This document shows positions 1 through 8,135 of a DNA stretch of 64,000 nt, piece after piece (the stretch's first letter is position 1; each line of letters begins with the position of its first letter). Both the position numbers and the translations under genes were made by a program. The notes beneath the pieces were generated by a model that saw only the letters and a program-made list of their open reading frames with translations, did no database searches and was not told where the DNA came from. The DNA is taken from NCBI RefSeq assembly GCF_024756275.1, contig NZ_JANUGQ010000013.1:1-64000 (forward strand). The letters run 5' to 3'. The stretch is from Streptomyces pyxinae (GTDB lineage Bacteria; Actinomycetota; Actinomycetes; Streptomycetales; Streptomycetaceae).

Positions 1-97
1 CTCTTTCCGCTTCCTGCTCTCGGAATTTCGTATCCGGCGGCCACTGGGGGCCTTGCCTTCCGGTTCTGTCTTTCGACTTTCCCTTTCGGCGTGTCCA

Positions 98-129
98 CTA
101 CGTTAGACCATTTTCCCGGTGGTTCCTAA
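98..129 (-). promoter_or_regulatory. Possible rRNA operon promoter and leader start (reads leftward out of the window)
   Basis: On the minus strand TTAGGA (124-129) and TAACGT (100-105) are 18 bp apart. The sequence that would be transcribed from them toward position 1 is purine-rich with repeated GAAAG/GGAAAG words, much less GC-rich than the rest of the window. This resembles the leader in front of Streptomyces 16S rRNA genes, as I remember it. No rRNA sequence itself is inside the window, so the assignment is inference. Confidence 0.4.
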
Positions 130-149
130 TCGGGCCTCAGGGGCCCGAT
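129..149. other. 8-bp perfect inverted repeat
   Basis: ATCGGGCC (129-136) and GGCCCGAT (142-149) form a perfect 8-bp stem with a 5-nt loop. It lies just upstream of the putative leftward promoter and downstream of mpg, so it could end mpg transcription or be an upstream element of the promoter. Nothing else recognisable was seen in 150-370. Confidence 0.4.
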
Positions 150-370
150 CGGAAGCCATCACCATGGAAATGACCCAATGGGTACGCCATGGATGCCAGG
201 GAAGTCACCCGTTCCGGCATGCCGAAAGAGGAGGAATGCCAGAGCAGGGAGAGTGATCGTTGTGGTGGTTTGCCGCCATCCAGGGGTCCTCGAAGGACAT
301 GCCCGGCTCCAGCGACTCGATCGACACTAGGCCCTCCGCCTCACGAAGTCAAGCCCCTGCTCCGGCTCTG

Positions 371-1021
371 TCAAGACCTCCGGCGGCGCGGCGCGTGGGC
401 CCGGTACGGGCTCACGGTCGGGTCGCCGTCGATCCAGAAGCGCCAGGGGTGGTCGGCGCCCTCGCCGCCGACTCCGGTGCGGGGGCCCGTGCGCACCTGG
501 CCGGGCGGGATGGGCGCCCCGGTGAGGACGGCGAGCGGGGAGACCGCGGCGGCGCCGTCGGCACAGGTGTCGGTGCCGTCCAGGGTGCGGTCGACGTCGA
601 GGGCGGTGGCCAGCCGGGCCGGGCCCTTGGCCAGTTCCTTGTCGTTGCGGGCCGAAAGCCGGCGCTTCCGGGCCAGCTCCTGGCCCACCCGTACCTCGCC
701 GGCCCGGAGCAGGACTCCGCTCGCCCTGCCCTCGGGGCCGCACACCAGATTCAGGCAGTGCCACATGCCGTAGGTGAAGTAGACATAGGCGTGTCCGGGC
801 GGACCGAACATCACGGCGTTGCGAGCGGTGCGGCCCCGGTAGGCGTGCGAGCCCGGGTCGTCCTCGCCGGCGTACGCCTCCACCTCGGTGAGGCGCAGCT
901 CGATGGGGCCGTCGTCCGTCGTCCGGACCAGGACGCGTCCCAGCAGATCGGGGGCGACCTCCAGCACGGGACGGTCGAAGAAGTCTCGGGGCAGCGGCGT
1001 ACGGTCAGGGCTCTCGATCAT
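371..1021 (-). CDS. mpg: DNA-3-methyladenine glycosylase (AAG/MPG family)
   Basis: 216 aa, normal length for the bacterial AAG/MPG family of base-excision-repair glycosylases, which remove alkylated purines such as 3-methyladenine and hypoxanthine. The active-site segment TEVEAY (45-50) carries the expected catalytic Glu. The adjoining Tyr-rich strand around residues 71-91 (MFGPPGHAYVYFTYGM) matches the family's base-intercalating region. The ATG start has no Shine-Dalgarno sequence. A TACGCT hexamer 8 nt upstream suggests a leaderless transcript. It is divergent from the spo0M-like gene across a 143-bp gap holding an 8-bp inverted repeat (1059-1066/1085-1092). Confidence 0.92.
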   Translation of the reverse strand: MIESPDRTPLPRDFFDRPVLEVAPDLLGRVLVRTTDDGPIELRLTEVEAYAGEDDPGSHAYRGRTARNAVMFGPPGHAYVYFTYGMWHCLNLVCGPEGRASGVLLRAGEVRVGQELARKRRLSARNDKELAKGPARLATALDVDRTLDGTDTCADGAAAVSPLAVLTGAPIPPGQVRTGPRTGVGGEGADHPWRFWIDGDPTVSPYRAHAPRRRRS

Positions 1022-1164
1022 GTCGCACGAGCGTACTGGGGAACCGGCTACGGTCGTCGCGCGTGTGCGGGTATGCGCGCACGGACACGCGCGTCAGTTG
1101 TGCGGTCGCGCCATGCGGCGGTACGGCGCGGTACGGATCGAGAAGGATCCAGAAGGAGAGACCG

Positions 1165-1947
1165 ATGGGGTTCAAGAAGCTGCTCGCGAGCCTGGGGGCC
1201 GGGGGCGCGTCCGTGGAGACGGAGCTGACCGAGGCGAACGTGGTGCCCGGTGGGGTCGTCCAGGGTGAGGTCCGTATCCAGGGCGGTTCGGTGGCGCAGC
1301 AGATCGAGGGGCTGTCCGTCGGTCTTCAGGCGCGGGTCGAGGTGGAGGGCGGCGATCACGAGGCCGTACAGGACATCGAGTTCGCCAAGGTGCGGCTGGG
1401 CGGGGCCTTCGAGGTGCAGCCGGGTGCCGTGCACGTGGTGCCGTTCGGCCTGGAGATCCCGTGGGAGACGCCGGTGACCAGTGTCGCCGGGCAGCGGCTG
1501 CGCGGAATGCAGATCGGGGTGGCGACCGAGCTGGAGATCGCCCGTGCCGTGGACTCCGGTGATCTGGATCCGATCAATGTGCACCCGCTCCCCGCGCAGC
1601 AGGCGATCCTCGACGCCTTCATCCAGCTCGGCTTCCGCTTCAAGAGCGCGGACATGGAGCGCGGCCACATCCGGGGCACCCGGCAGCGGCTGCCCTTCTA
1701 CCAGGAGATCGAGTTCCTGCCGCCGCAGCAGTACCGGGGGCTGAACCAGGTGGAGCTGACGTTCGTCGCGGACGAGCACGAGATGGACGTCGTCCTGGAG
1801 ATGGACAAGAAGCCGGGGCTGTTCAGCGAGGGCAGCGACTCCTACCGGGCGTTCAAGGTGGGGCTGCACGACTTCCATGCCACCGACTGGGCGGCTTACC
1901 TGAACCAGTGGCTCGCCGATGTGGGTGGCCGTCGCAACTGGTTCTAG
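1165..1947 (+). CDS. spo0M: Sporulation-control protein Spo0M family
   Basis: 260 aa, the usual size of Spo0M (arrestin-fold) proteins. In Bacillus these affect sporulation initiation and cell-envelope processes; the molecular role in Streptomyces is not established. The protein starts GFKKLLASLGAGGASVETEL and contains the repeated beta-strand pattern of the family. The ATG at 1165 is chosen over an upstream in-frame codon at 1063 because GAAGGAGAG (1152-1160) is a good ribosome binding site at the right spacing. It stands as a single gene, followed by a 229-bp gap. Confidence 0.88.
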   Translation: MGFKKLLASLGAGGASVETELTEANVVPGGVVQGEVRIQGGSVAQQIEGLSVGLQARVEVEGGDHEAVQDIEFAKVRLGGAFEVQPGAVHVVPFGLEIPWETPVTSVAGQRLRGMQIGVATELEIARAVDSGDLDPINVHPLPAQQAILDAFIQLGFRFKSADMERGHIRGTRQRLPFYQEIEFLPPQQYRGLNQVELTFVADEHEMDVVLEMDKKPGLFSEGSDSYRAFKVGLHDFHATDWAAYLNQWLADVGGRRNWF

Positions 1948-2176
1948 TCTCGGGGCTGCCGGCCCGGCCGGCCGGTCACGGATCGCGTGGCCGGCCGGCG
2001 GGCCCGTGCCGGGACCCGGTGGTCCGGCTCGGCGCGCCTGCCCGTCCCCGGAGAACCGCAGGGGTGAGGTGCCCGGGGATCGCCGGGCACCCCGGGGAAT
2101 GGCAGGCGTCGCGAGCGGGCACGCGTACGGGCCGGCAGGACCGAACGACCAGACAGACGAACCCGGAGGTTCAGAC

Positions 2177-2713
2177 GTGGCCGAGCAGCAGAGGGCACCC
2201 CTTCCGCACGACTTCCACCCGGAGGTGCCGTCGTTCACCGTGGTGAGCGACGAGCTGGCTCCGGGGGGTGCCCTGGCGGACGGGCAGGTGTACGACAAGG
2301 GGAACTCCTCGCCGCAGCTGCGCTGGGAGGGTTTCCCGGCGGAGACCAAGAGCTTCGCGGTGACCTGTTTCGACCCGGACGCCCCGACCGGAAGCGGATT
2401 CTGGCACTGGGTGCTGTTCGACATTCCGGCGACGGTCACCGAACTGCCGGCGGGCGCGGGCAGCGGGAAGTTCGAGGGGCTGCCGGCGGGTGCGGTGCAC
2501 GCCCGGAACGACTACGGGACCAAGGACTTCGGCGGTGCCGCGCCGCCGGCCGGCGAGAGCCACCGGTATGTCTTCACCGTGTACGCGGCGGACACCGAGA
2601 AGCTGGGTCCGGACGCCGACGCCTCGCCCGCGTTCGTCGGCTTCAATCTCCGCTTCCACACGCTGGGCCGCGCCCAGCTGATCGGTGAGTACGAGGCTCC
2701 CGCGGCGGGTTGA
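2177..2713 (+). CDS. YbhB/YbcL (PEBP/Raf-kinase-inhibitor-like) protein
   Basis: 178 aa cytoplasmic protein of the phosphatidylethanolamine-binding-protein superfamily. The signature DPDAPTGSGFWHWVLFDIP (about 70-90) and the later HRYVFTVYA strand form the family's anion-binding pocket. The physiological ligand in bacteria is unknown. The start is GTG 2177, with CGGAGG at 2164-2169 as ribosome binding site. Upstream in-frame sequence back to 1919 is judged untranslated because it is low-complexity and lacks family similarity. Confidence 0.88.
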   Translation: MAEQQRAPLPHDFHPEVPSFTVVSDELAPGGALADGQVYDKGNSSPQLRWEGFPAETKSFAVTCFDPDAPTGSGFWHWVLFDIPATVTELPAGAGSGKFEGLPAGAVHARNDYGTKDFGGAAPPAGESHRYVFTVYAADTEKLGPDADASPAFVGFNLRFHTLGRAQLIGEYEAPAAG

Positions 2714-2857
2714 GCCGTCATCCGTTGTTTGCCCGCTTCTGGTCCTGGAGAGATCAGAGGCGGGCATTCTTTATTGCGTTGTCCAACCCGGCAGGCCCGG
2801 CCAGAGTTGACCGTCCAAGCCCACCAGGGGTGGGTCGGAAAACGGGAGGTGGGCACT

Positions 2858-3370
2858 GTGCGGGACACGCTGGTACTCAACGCGAGCTTCGAGCCGCTGT
2901 CGACGGTCACGCTGAACCGGGCGGTGGTCCTGGTGCTTCAGGACAAGGCCGTCGTGGAGCAGTCCCATCCGGCGCTGCGGGTGCGCGCGGCGGCGTTCGA
3001 ACTGCCGGTGCCCCGGGTGATCAGGCTGTGCAGATACGTCCGGGTGCCCTTCCGAAGACAGGCCCCGTGGTCACGGCGGGGGGTGCTGGTGCGGGACCGG
3101 CACCGGTGCGCGTACTGCGGCGGGCGGGCGACGACCGTCGACCATGTGGTGCCCCGGGCGCAGGGCGGCGGGGACACCTGGCTGAACACGGTGGCCTCCT
3201 GCGCGCAGGACAACCACCGCAAGGCGGACCGTACGCCGGAGCAGGCGGGAATGCCGTTGCTGCGGCAGCCGTTCGTGCCCTCGCCGGCGGAGGCGATGCT
3301 GCTCGGGATGCGCGCGGGTGAGCGGGCGGAGCTGCCGGAGTGGCTGGTACGGCCCGCGGCGGCGGCCTGA
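2858..3370 (+). CDS. HNH endonuclease family protein
   Basis: 170 aa, the typical actinobacterial stand-alone HNH protein. The fold is visible as CxxC (84-87), the DHVVPRAQGG motif (95-104, His/metal) and C115/H120, so the zinc and catalytic ligands are intact. Members are presumed DNA nucleases but the Streptomyces housekeeping copy has no assigned substrate. The GTG start at 2858 follows GGGAGGTGG (2844-2852). It has no restriction, phage or toxin neighbours, so a defence role is not indicated by context. Confidence 0.85.
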   Translation: MRDTLVLNASFEPLSTVTLNRAVVLVLQDKAVVEQSHPALRVRAAAFELPVPRVIRLCRYVRVPFRRQAPWSRRGVLVRDRHRCAYCGGRATTVDHVVPRAQGGGDTWLNTVASCAQDNHRKADRTPEQAGMPLLRQPFVPSPAEAMLLGMRAGERAELPEWLVRPAAAA

Positions 3371-3506
3371 CCGGTGTGTCCGCCCCGGGGACGTACCGTC
3401 CGGCGCGGTCCGCCACCTGACAGGGTCCGCCGTCCGGCGCGGTCTGCCGTACGGCGGGGGCTGCCGTCCGACGGAGGCTGCTGTCCGGTGAGGGCGTACC
3501 GCTGGG

Positions 3507-4280
3507 TCAGCGCAGCAGGAGCTGGACGATGGCGGCGACGCCGACGACCACGATGATGGCGCGCAGCACGGTGGGTGGGAGGCGGCGGCCGACGCGGGCG
3601 CCGAGCTGGCCGCCGATGGCGGAGCCGACGGCGATGAGCAGCACGGCCGTCCAGTTGAAGTGGGCGGCGAACAGGAAGAAGATCGCCGCGATGGTGTTGA
3701 CCACGGCGGCGAGGATGTTCTTGACGGCGTTCAGGCGCTGCAGGGTGTCGTGGAGCAGCATGCCCATGAGGGAGAGGTAGATGATCCCCTGGGCGGCGGT
3801 GAAGTAGCCGCCGTAGACGCTGGCGAGGAGCAGCCCGGTGAAGAGGAGCGGCCCGCCGGCCGGGTCGCCGCCGGCGGGGTCGCCCTGGCGTTCGCGGCGG
3901 CGCTGCACCGCCTTGGAGATGCGCGGTTGCAGGACGACCAGCACCAGGGCGAGCCCCACCAGTACAGGGACGATGGTCTCGAACGCGGTGGCGGGCAGGA
4001 GCAGCAGCAGTATGGCGCCGCAGAGTCCGCCGATCGCGGCGGCGACGCCGAGCCGGAGCACCCGGCGGCGCTGGCCCTTGAGTTCGGCGCGGTAGCCGAT
4101 GGCGCCGCTGATGGAGCCGGGGATGAGGCCGAGGGCGTTGGAGACGGTGGCGGTGACCGGGGGCAGCCCGGTGGCGACGAGGACGGGGAAGGTGATCAGG
4201 GTCCCCGAGCCCACGATGGTGTTGATGGTGCCCGCGCCCACGCCGGCCGCGAAGACGGCGAGCATCTCCCAGATCGTCAC
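3507..4280 (-). CDS. TSUP-family membrane transporter (TauE/SafE type)
   Basis: 257 aa integral membrane protein with about eight hydrophobic segments in two homologous halves. It belongs to the TSUP family, whose members export sulfite, sulfoacetate or related organosulfur anions; the substrate here cannot be read from sequence. The start is GTG at 4280 with GAGGGG six nt upstream. A central hydrophilic loop (about 135-150) carries a GDPAGGDPAGG duplication. It lies downstream of the SPFH gene on the same strand, 205 bp away, so it is probably transcribed separately. Confidence 0.85.
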   Translation of the reverse strand: MTIWEMLAVFAAGVGAGTINTIVGSGTLITFPVLVATGLPPVTATVSNALGLIPGSISGAIGYRAELKGQRRRVLRLGVAAAIGGLCGAILLLLLPATAFETIVPVLVGLALVLVVLQPRISKAVQRRRERQGDPAGGDPAGGPLLFTGLLLASVYGGYFTAAQGIIYLSLMGMLLHDTLQRLNAVKNILAAVVNTIAAIFFLFAAHFNWTAVLLIAVGSAIGGQLGARVGRRLPPTVLRAIIVVVGVAAIVQLLLR

Positions 4281-4424
4281 GCTGTGCCCCTCGTACCGGT
4301 CGTACCGGATCAGTGGTTGTTGAACCGATCATGCCGGAGGGTGGGGTGTCAACCGCCGTCCGGGGCAGGGACGGGGTGGCGGCCGGGCGGGGCCGGGCCC
4401 GAGTGGGGCCCGGCCCGGGCGGCG

Positions 4425-4456
4425 GGACGGAGGGACGGAGGGACGGAGGGACGGAG
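4425..4456. repeat. Octamer tandem repeat (GGACGGAG)x4
   Basis: Four exact head-to-tail copies of an 8-bp unit begin at 4425, 4433, 4441 and 4449. They lie in the gap between the SPFH gene stop and the TSUP gene start, about 145 bp upstream of the TSUP start. Such a repeat can change copy number by slippage. Confidence 0.85.
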
Positions 4457-4485
4457 GGCGGTGGCCGGATGGAGCGGTGGCGGGC

Positions 4486-5505
4486 TCAGTCGATGCGGGG
4501 CTGGTCGCGCCGCAGCTGCTTGCCGACTCCCCCGCCGGTCGCGGCGGTGCCGGAACCGTCGGCGGGGCCGTTTCCGGGGCCGCCGTTGCCGCCGGTGGTT
4601 CCCGTGGTGCCGGTGTTGAAGCCAGGGGCGCCGTTGCCGAGGTTGCCGAAGGCGCCGGAGAGGCCCTTGAGCGCGTCACCGATCTCGCTGGGCACGATCC
4701 AGAGCTTGTTGGCGTCGCCCTCAGCGATCTTCGGCAGCATCTGGAGGTACTGGTAGGAGAGCAGCTTCTGGTCGGGGTCGCCGGCGTGGATGGACTCGAA
4801 GACCGTACGGATCGCCTGGGCCTCGCCCTCGGCGCGCAGGGCGGCGGCCTTGGCCTCGCCCTCGGCGCGGAGGATGGCGGACTGCTTCTCGCCCTCGGCG
4901 GTGAGGATCTGGGACTGCCGGATGCCCTCGGCGGTGAGGATCGCGGCGCGCTTGTCGCGGTCGGCGCGCATCTGCTTCTCCATCGAGTCCTGGATGGAGG
5001 TGGGCGGTTCGATGGCCTTGAGCTCCACCCGGTTGACGCGGATGCCCCACTTGCCGGTGGCCTCGTCCAGGACCCCGCGCAGGGCCGCGTTGATCTCCTC
5101 GCGGGAGGTGAGGGTCCGCTCCAGGTCCATGCCGCCGATGATGTTGCGGAGGGTGGTGACGGTGAGCTGCTCGATCGCCTGGATGTAGCTGGCGACCTCG
5201 TAGGTCGCGGCCCGGGCGTCGGTCACCTGGTAGTAGATGACGGTGTCGATGTTGACGACCAGGTTGTCCTGGGTGATCACCGGCTGGGGCGGGAAGGGGA
5301 CGACCTGTTCACGGAGGTCGATCCGGTTGCGGATGGAGTCGATGAACGGGACGACGATGTTGAGGCCCGCGTTGAGGGTGCGGGTGTAGCGGCCGAAGCG
5401 CTCGACAATGGCGGCGCTGGCCTGCGGGATGACCTGGATCGTCTTGATCAGGGCGATGAAGACGAGCACCACCAGGATGACCAGGACGATGATGACTGAT
5501 GGCAT
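4486..5505 (-). CDS. SPFH/Band 7 (stomatin/prohibitin-like) membrane protein
   Basis: 339 aa. One N-terminal membrane anchor (about 2-22) is followed by a Band 7 domain (about 25-210) and a charged Ala/Glu/Lys-rich helical region with repeated AEGE/RAEGEA words (about 215-265). A Gly/Thr/Asn-rich disordered tail ends the protein. These proteins form large oligomers on membrane microdomains and are normally partnered with NfeD proteins, as seen here with NfeD 163 bp upstream on the same strand. The ATG at 5505 is chosen because the anchor begins there; the ribosome site (GGGGA) is weak. Confidence 0.92.
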   Translation of the reverse strand: MPSVIIVLVILVVLVFIALIKTIQVIPQASAAIVERFGRYTRTLNAGLNIVVPFIDSIRNRIDLREQVVPFPPQPVITQDNLVVNIDTVIYYQVTDARAATYEVASYIQAIEQLTVTTLRNIIGGMDLERTLTSREEINAALRGVLDEATGKWGIRVNRVELKAIEPPTSIQDSMEKQMRADRDKRAAILTAEGIRQSQILTAEGEKQSAILRAEGEAKAAALRAEGEAQAIRTVFESIHAGDPDQKLLSYQYLQMLPKIAEGDANKLWIVPSEIGDALKGLSGAFGNLGNGAPGFNTGTTGTTGGNGGPGNGPADGSGTAATGGGVGKQLRRDQPRID

Positions 5506-5668
5506 CGTGTTCCCCGTGCCCTTCGCTGCCGGTTGACTGCCGGGTTGCCGGTTTCGATGATCGAGTTTGTCAGACGGCGGGCTGTCATGTGCACCGTTCC
5601 CCGGGGTTGGCCGGGTTCGGTCTGCCGCTCCGCCGACCGGAGTTGACGGCTCGTCGCCGTCCGGGGCC

Positions 5669-6097
5669 TCAGATGACCACGGCGGTCGCCCCGTCGATCT
5701 CGACCACGTCGACCTGCTGGCCGGGCTCGTACGTCTGGCCGGAGTCGAGGGCGCGGGCCGACCAGACCTCACCGGCGAGCTTGATCCGGCCACCGCTGCC
5801 GTCCACCCGCTCCAGCACGACGGCCTGACGGCCCTTCAGGGCGTCGACGCCGCTGCGGTGGTGGCCGGCGCCGTCGCGCTGGCGGGCCGCCAGGGGGCGT
5901 ACGGCCGCGATGAGGGCGACCGAGACGGCGGCGAAGACGACGACCTGGGCCACCACGCCGAGGCCGAGACCGGCGGTGACGGCTCCGGCGACCGCGCCGA
6001 GGGCCAGCATTCCCAGTTCCGGCATGGCCGTCAGGACGAGCGGGATGCCGAGCCCCACCGCGCCGATCAGCCACCAGACCCATGCGTCGATGTCCAC
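5669..6097 (-). CDS. NfeD-family membrane protein (short form)
   Basis: 142 aa. Membrane segments occupy about residues 8-70, and the soluble C-terminal OB-fold of NfeD proteins about 85-142 (GRQAVVLERVDGSGGRIKLA is typical). It lacks the ClpP-like protease domain of long NfeD proteins. It is co-directional with and upstream of the SPFH gene. In the family the two proteins form a membrane microdomain scaffold; a joint operon is likely although a 163-bp gap separates them. Confidence 0.9.
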   Translation of the reverse strand: MDIDAWVWWLIGAVGLGIPLVLTAMPELGMLALGAVAGAVTAGLGLGVVAQVVVFAAVSVALIAAVRPLAARQRDGAGHHRSGVDALKGRQAVVLERVDGSGGRIKLAGEVWSARALDSGQTYEPGQQVDVVEIDGATAVVI

Positions 6098-6290
6098 CCG
6101 GCCATGGTAGATCCGTCAACCCCGGCCGGGACAGGGCGCGATGACGGCGGCGGTGGGGGCACGCACCCGGCGCACGGCCCCGGCGCACGGGGGTGTGCGG
6201 CGGGGCCGGGAGAGGCTTGCCGGAGGAACCGGGCAGACCGGAAGGGCCGGCGGGGCCGGGAGGACGGGGAGTGCCGGCGGGGCCGGGGCG

Positions 6291-7082
6291 TCAGGAGAGG
6301 GGCAGGCCCTGGGCGGTGTAGCGGTCCCCGACGTGCTCCACGACGAGCGGGAGGCCGAAGCAGCGGGAGAGGTTGCGGGAGGTGAGCTCCATCTCCATGG
6401 GACCGGCGGCGAGCACCTTGCCCTGGCGGATCATCAGCACATGGGTGAAGCCCGGCGGGATCTCCTCGACATGGTGGGTGACCATGATCATGGAGGGGGC
6501 GTAGGCGTCGCGGGCGAGGCGGCCGAGACGGCGCACCAGGTCCTCGCGGCCACCGAGGTCGAGCCCGGCGGCGGGCTCGTCCAGGAGCAGCAGTTCGGGG
6601 TCGGTCATCATCGCCCGGGCGATGAGGGTGCGCTTGCGCTCGCCCTCGGAGAGGGTGCCGAACCTGCGGTCCAGGTACTCGGTCATGCCGAGGCGGTCGA
6701 GGAAGGCGCGGGCGCGCTCCTCGTCCACCGCCTCGTAGTCCTCGTGCCAGGTGGCGGTCATGCCGTACGCGGCGGTGAGCACGGTCTGGAGGACGGTCTG
6801 GCGCTTGGGGAGCTTCTCGGCCATGGCGATGCCCGCCATGCCGATGCGGGGACGGAGTTCGAAGACGTCGACCTTGCCGAGCTGCTCACCGAGGATGCGG
6901 GTGGTGCCGGTGCTGGGGTAGAGGTAACTGGAGGCGAGGTTGAGCAGGGTGGTCTTGCCGGCGCCGTTCGGGCCGAGGATGACCCAGCGCTCGCCCTCCT
7001 TGACCGACCAGGAGACATCGTCCACCAGAGCACGTCCGTCGCGGACCACGGATACGTCCAGCAGCTCCAGTACATCGCTCAT
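6291..7082 (-). CDS. ABC transporter ATP-binding protein (stand-alone)
   Basis: 263 aa single nucleotide-binding domain. Walker A GPNGAGKTT (37-45), signature LSEGERKR (144-151), Walker B LLLLDEP (164-170) and the switch His in MVTHHVEE are all present, so it is predicted to be an active ATPase. The closest type I recognise is the YlmA/ModF-like group of orphan ATPases. No permease or binding-protein gene is adjacent, so the transport partner is unknown. The ATG start follows GGGGAGA by about 10 nt. It is divergent from the next gene. Confidence 0.88.
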   Translation of the reverse strand: MSDVLELLDVSVVRDGRALVDDVSWSVKEGERWVILGPNGAGKTTLLNLASSYLYPSTGTTRILGEQLGKVDVFELRPRIGMAGIAMAEKLPKRQTVLQTVLTAAYGMTATWHEDYEAVDEERARAFLDRLGMTEYLDRRFGTLSEGERKRTLIARAMMTDPELLLLDEPAAGLDLGGREDLVRRLGRLARDAYAPSMIMVTHHVEEIPPGFTHVLMIRQGKVLAAGPMEMELTSRNLSRCFGLPLVVEHVGDRYTAQGLPLS

Positions 7083-7121
7083 GAGCGCGTTGTCTCCCCT
7101 TGCGGTCGAGTCTCGTCGTCA

Positions 7122-7141
7122 CTTCCGCCTGCGGGCGGAAG
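7122..7141. other. 8-bp hairpin in the ABC gene leader
   Basis: CTTCCGCC (7122-7129) pairs with GGCGGAAG (7134-7141) around a TGCG loop. It lies 40 bp upstream of the ABC ATPase start, within its likely 5' leader. It may be an operator or leader structure; there is no further support. Confidence 0.35.
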
Positions 7142-7325
7142 CTCCCAGGGGAAAACCTACGCCACCGGGGCGGCCGGCCGGTCCGGAGGGCCCGGGTTCA
7201 CCGGCTCCCCCACGGGGGCGGGTGCCGGTGGCCGGGGCCGCGTGGCCAGGACGCGGCCGGGTGCCGCCCGGACGGCCGGGGCCGCGGGTTGGGACGAGAG
7301 CGGGGACGGTCCCTAGGCTTGGGCC

Positions 7326-8135
7326 ATGCTTTCGGAGCTCTCGGAACCACGTTCAGGACGATTGGCCGCCTGGGGGAACGCCCTGCTGGCCGGTTTGGTG
7401 TCGCCGGACGACGCCGCGCTCGCGGTGGTCGGTGACGACGCCCGGCACCGGGTGGCGGGTCTGCCGGGCGAGGAGGCGCCGGTCGGGCTGACGCTGGCGC
7501 TCGGGCGGCTGCGGGGGCTCGGGGTCACCGGGTGGCGGGTGGCGCTGCCGGCGCCGGGCCATCCGCTGGGGCTGAGCGGACCGCCGGAGTTCAATGCCCG
7601 GGCGCTGGAGGCGACGGAGGCGGCGGTCGGCTTCGGGGCGCCGTACGGGCTGGTGCCCGAGGTGTCCGAGGCGGGCCCCGACGACACGGACCTGCATGTG
7701 GAGGTGGTCTGGCACTGCCTGCCGGTGCGAGAGGCGCCGCCGGCCGACGTGCCGTCGCTGGGCGAGGCCGAGCGGGAGCTGGCGGAGGCGCTGCGGGAGG
7801 CGACCGTGGTGCTGACCCGCCTCGACGTGGCGGGCTCCGGCCCGGTGGCGGAGGCGGCGCTGGACGCCTACCGGGCCCGGGCGGAGGCGGGCGGCGAGCC
7901 GCTGGCGCCCGGGTACCCGCCGCGCGCGGTACGGGTGATGGAGCTGGCCGGGCGGGTGGGGCTGCTGGTGTCGCTGGCGTACGAGCACGGGCCCGGCGGC
8001 GCGGTGAGCGCTTCCGAGATGGCGGCCCGGGTGGCGGCGCTGCGGCCGGTGGAACGGGTGGCGCGCCGGGCACGGGTGGCGGCGTACAACGCGTACGTCG
8101 AGGAACGCGAGCGGGACCGGGAGCGCGGACGGTAG
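7326..8135 (+). CDS. Conserved actinobacterial hypothetical protein
   Basis: 269 aa, no function recognised. The protein is cytoplasmic, Ala/Glu/Arg-rich, without membrane segments or known motifs. It appears conserved at this place in Streptomyces (upstream of chpE), which is recollection rather than a search. The ATG at 7326 has no Shine-Dalgarno. A TAGGCT hexamer ends 7 nt before it, the arrangement of a leaderless transcript. It ends YNAYVEERERDRERGR, a charged helix. Downstream lies 1.1 kb of repetitive non-coding DNA. Confidence 0.7.
   Translation: MLSELSEPRSGRLAAWGNALLAGLVSPDDAALAVVGDDARHRVAGLPGEEAPVGLTLALGRLRGLGVTGWRVALPAPGHPLGLSGPPEFNARALEATEAAVGFGAPYGLVPEVSEAGPDDTDLHVEVVWHCLPVREAPPADVPSLGEAERELAEALREATVVLTRLDVAGSGPVAEAALDAYRARAEAGGEPLAPGYPPRAVRVMELAGRVGLLVSLAYEHGPGGAVSASEMAARVAALRPVERVARRARVAAYNAYVEERERDRERGR

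Noticed and set aside
2858..3370. HNH gene as part of a defence island or mobile intron
   Set aside because: Neighbours are housekeeping genes, there is no methylase or phage gene, and base composition matches the surroundings.
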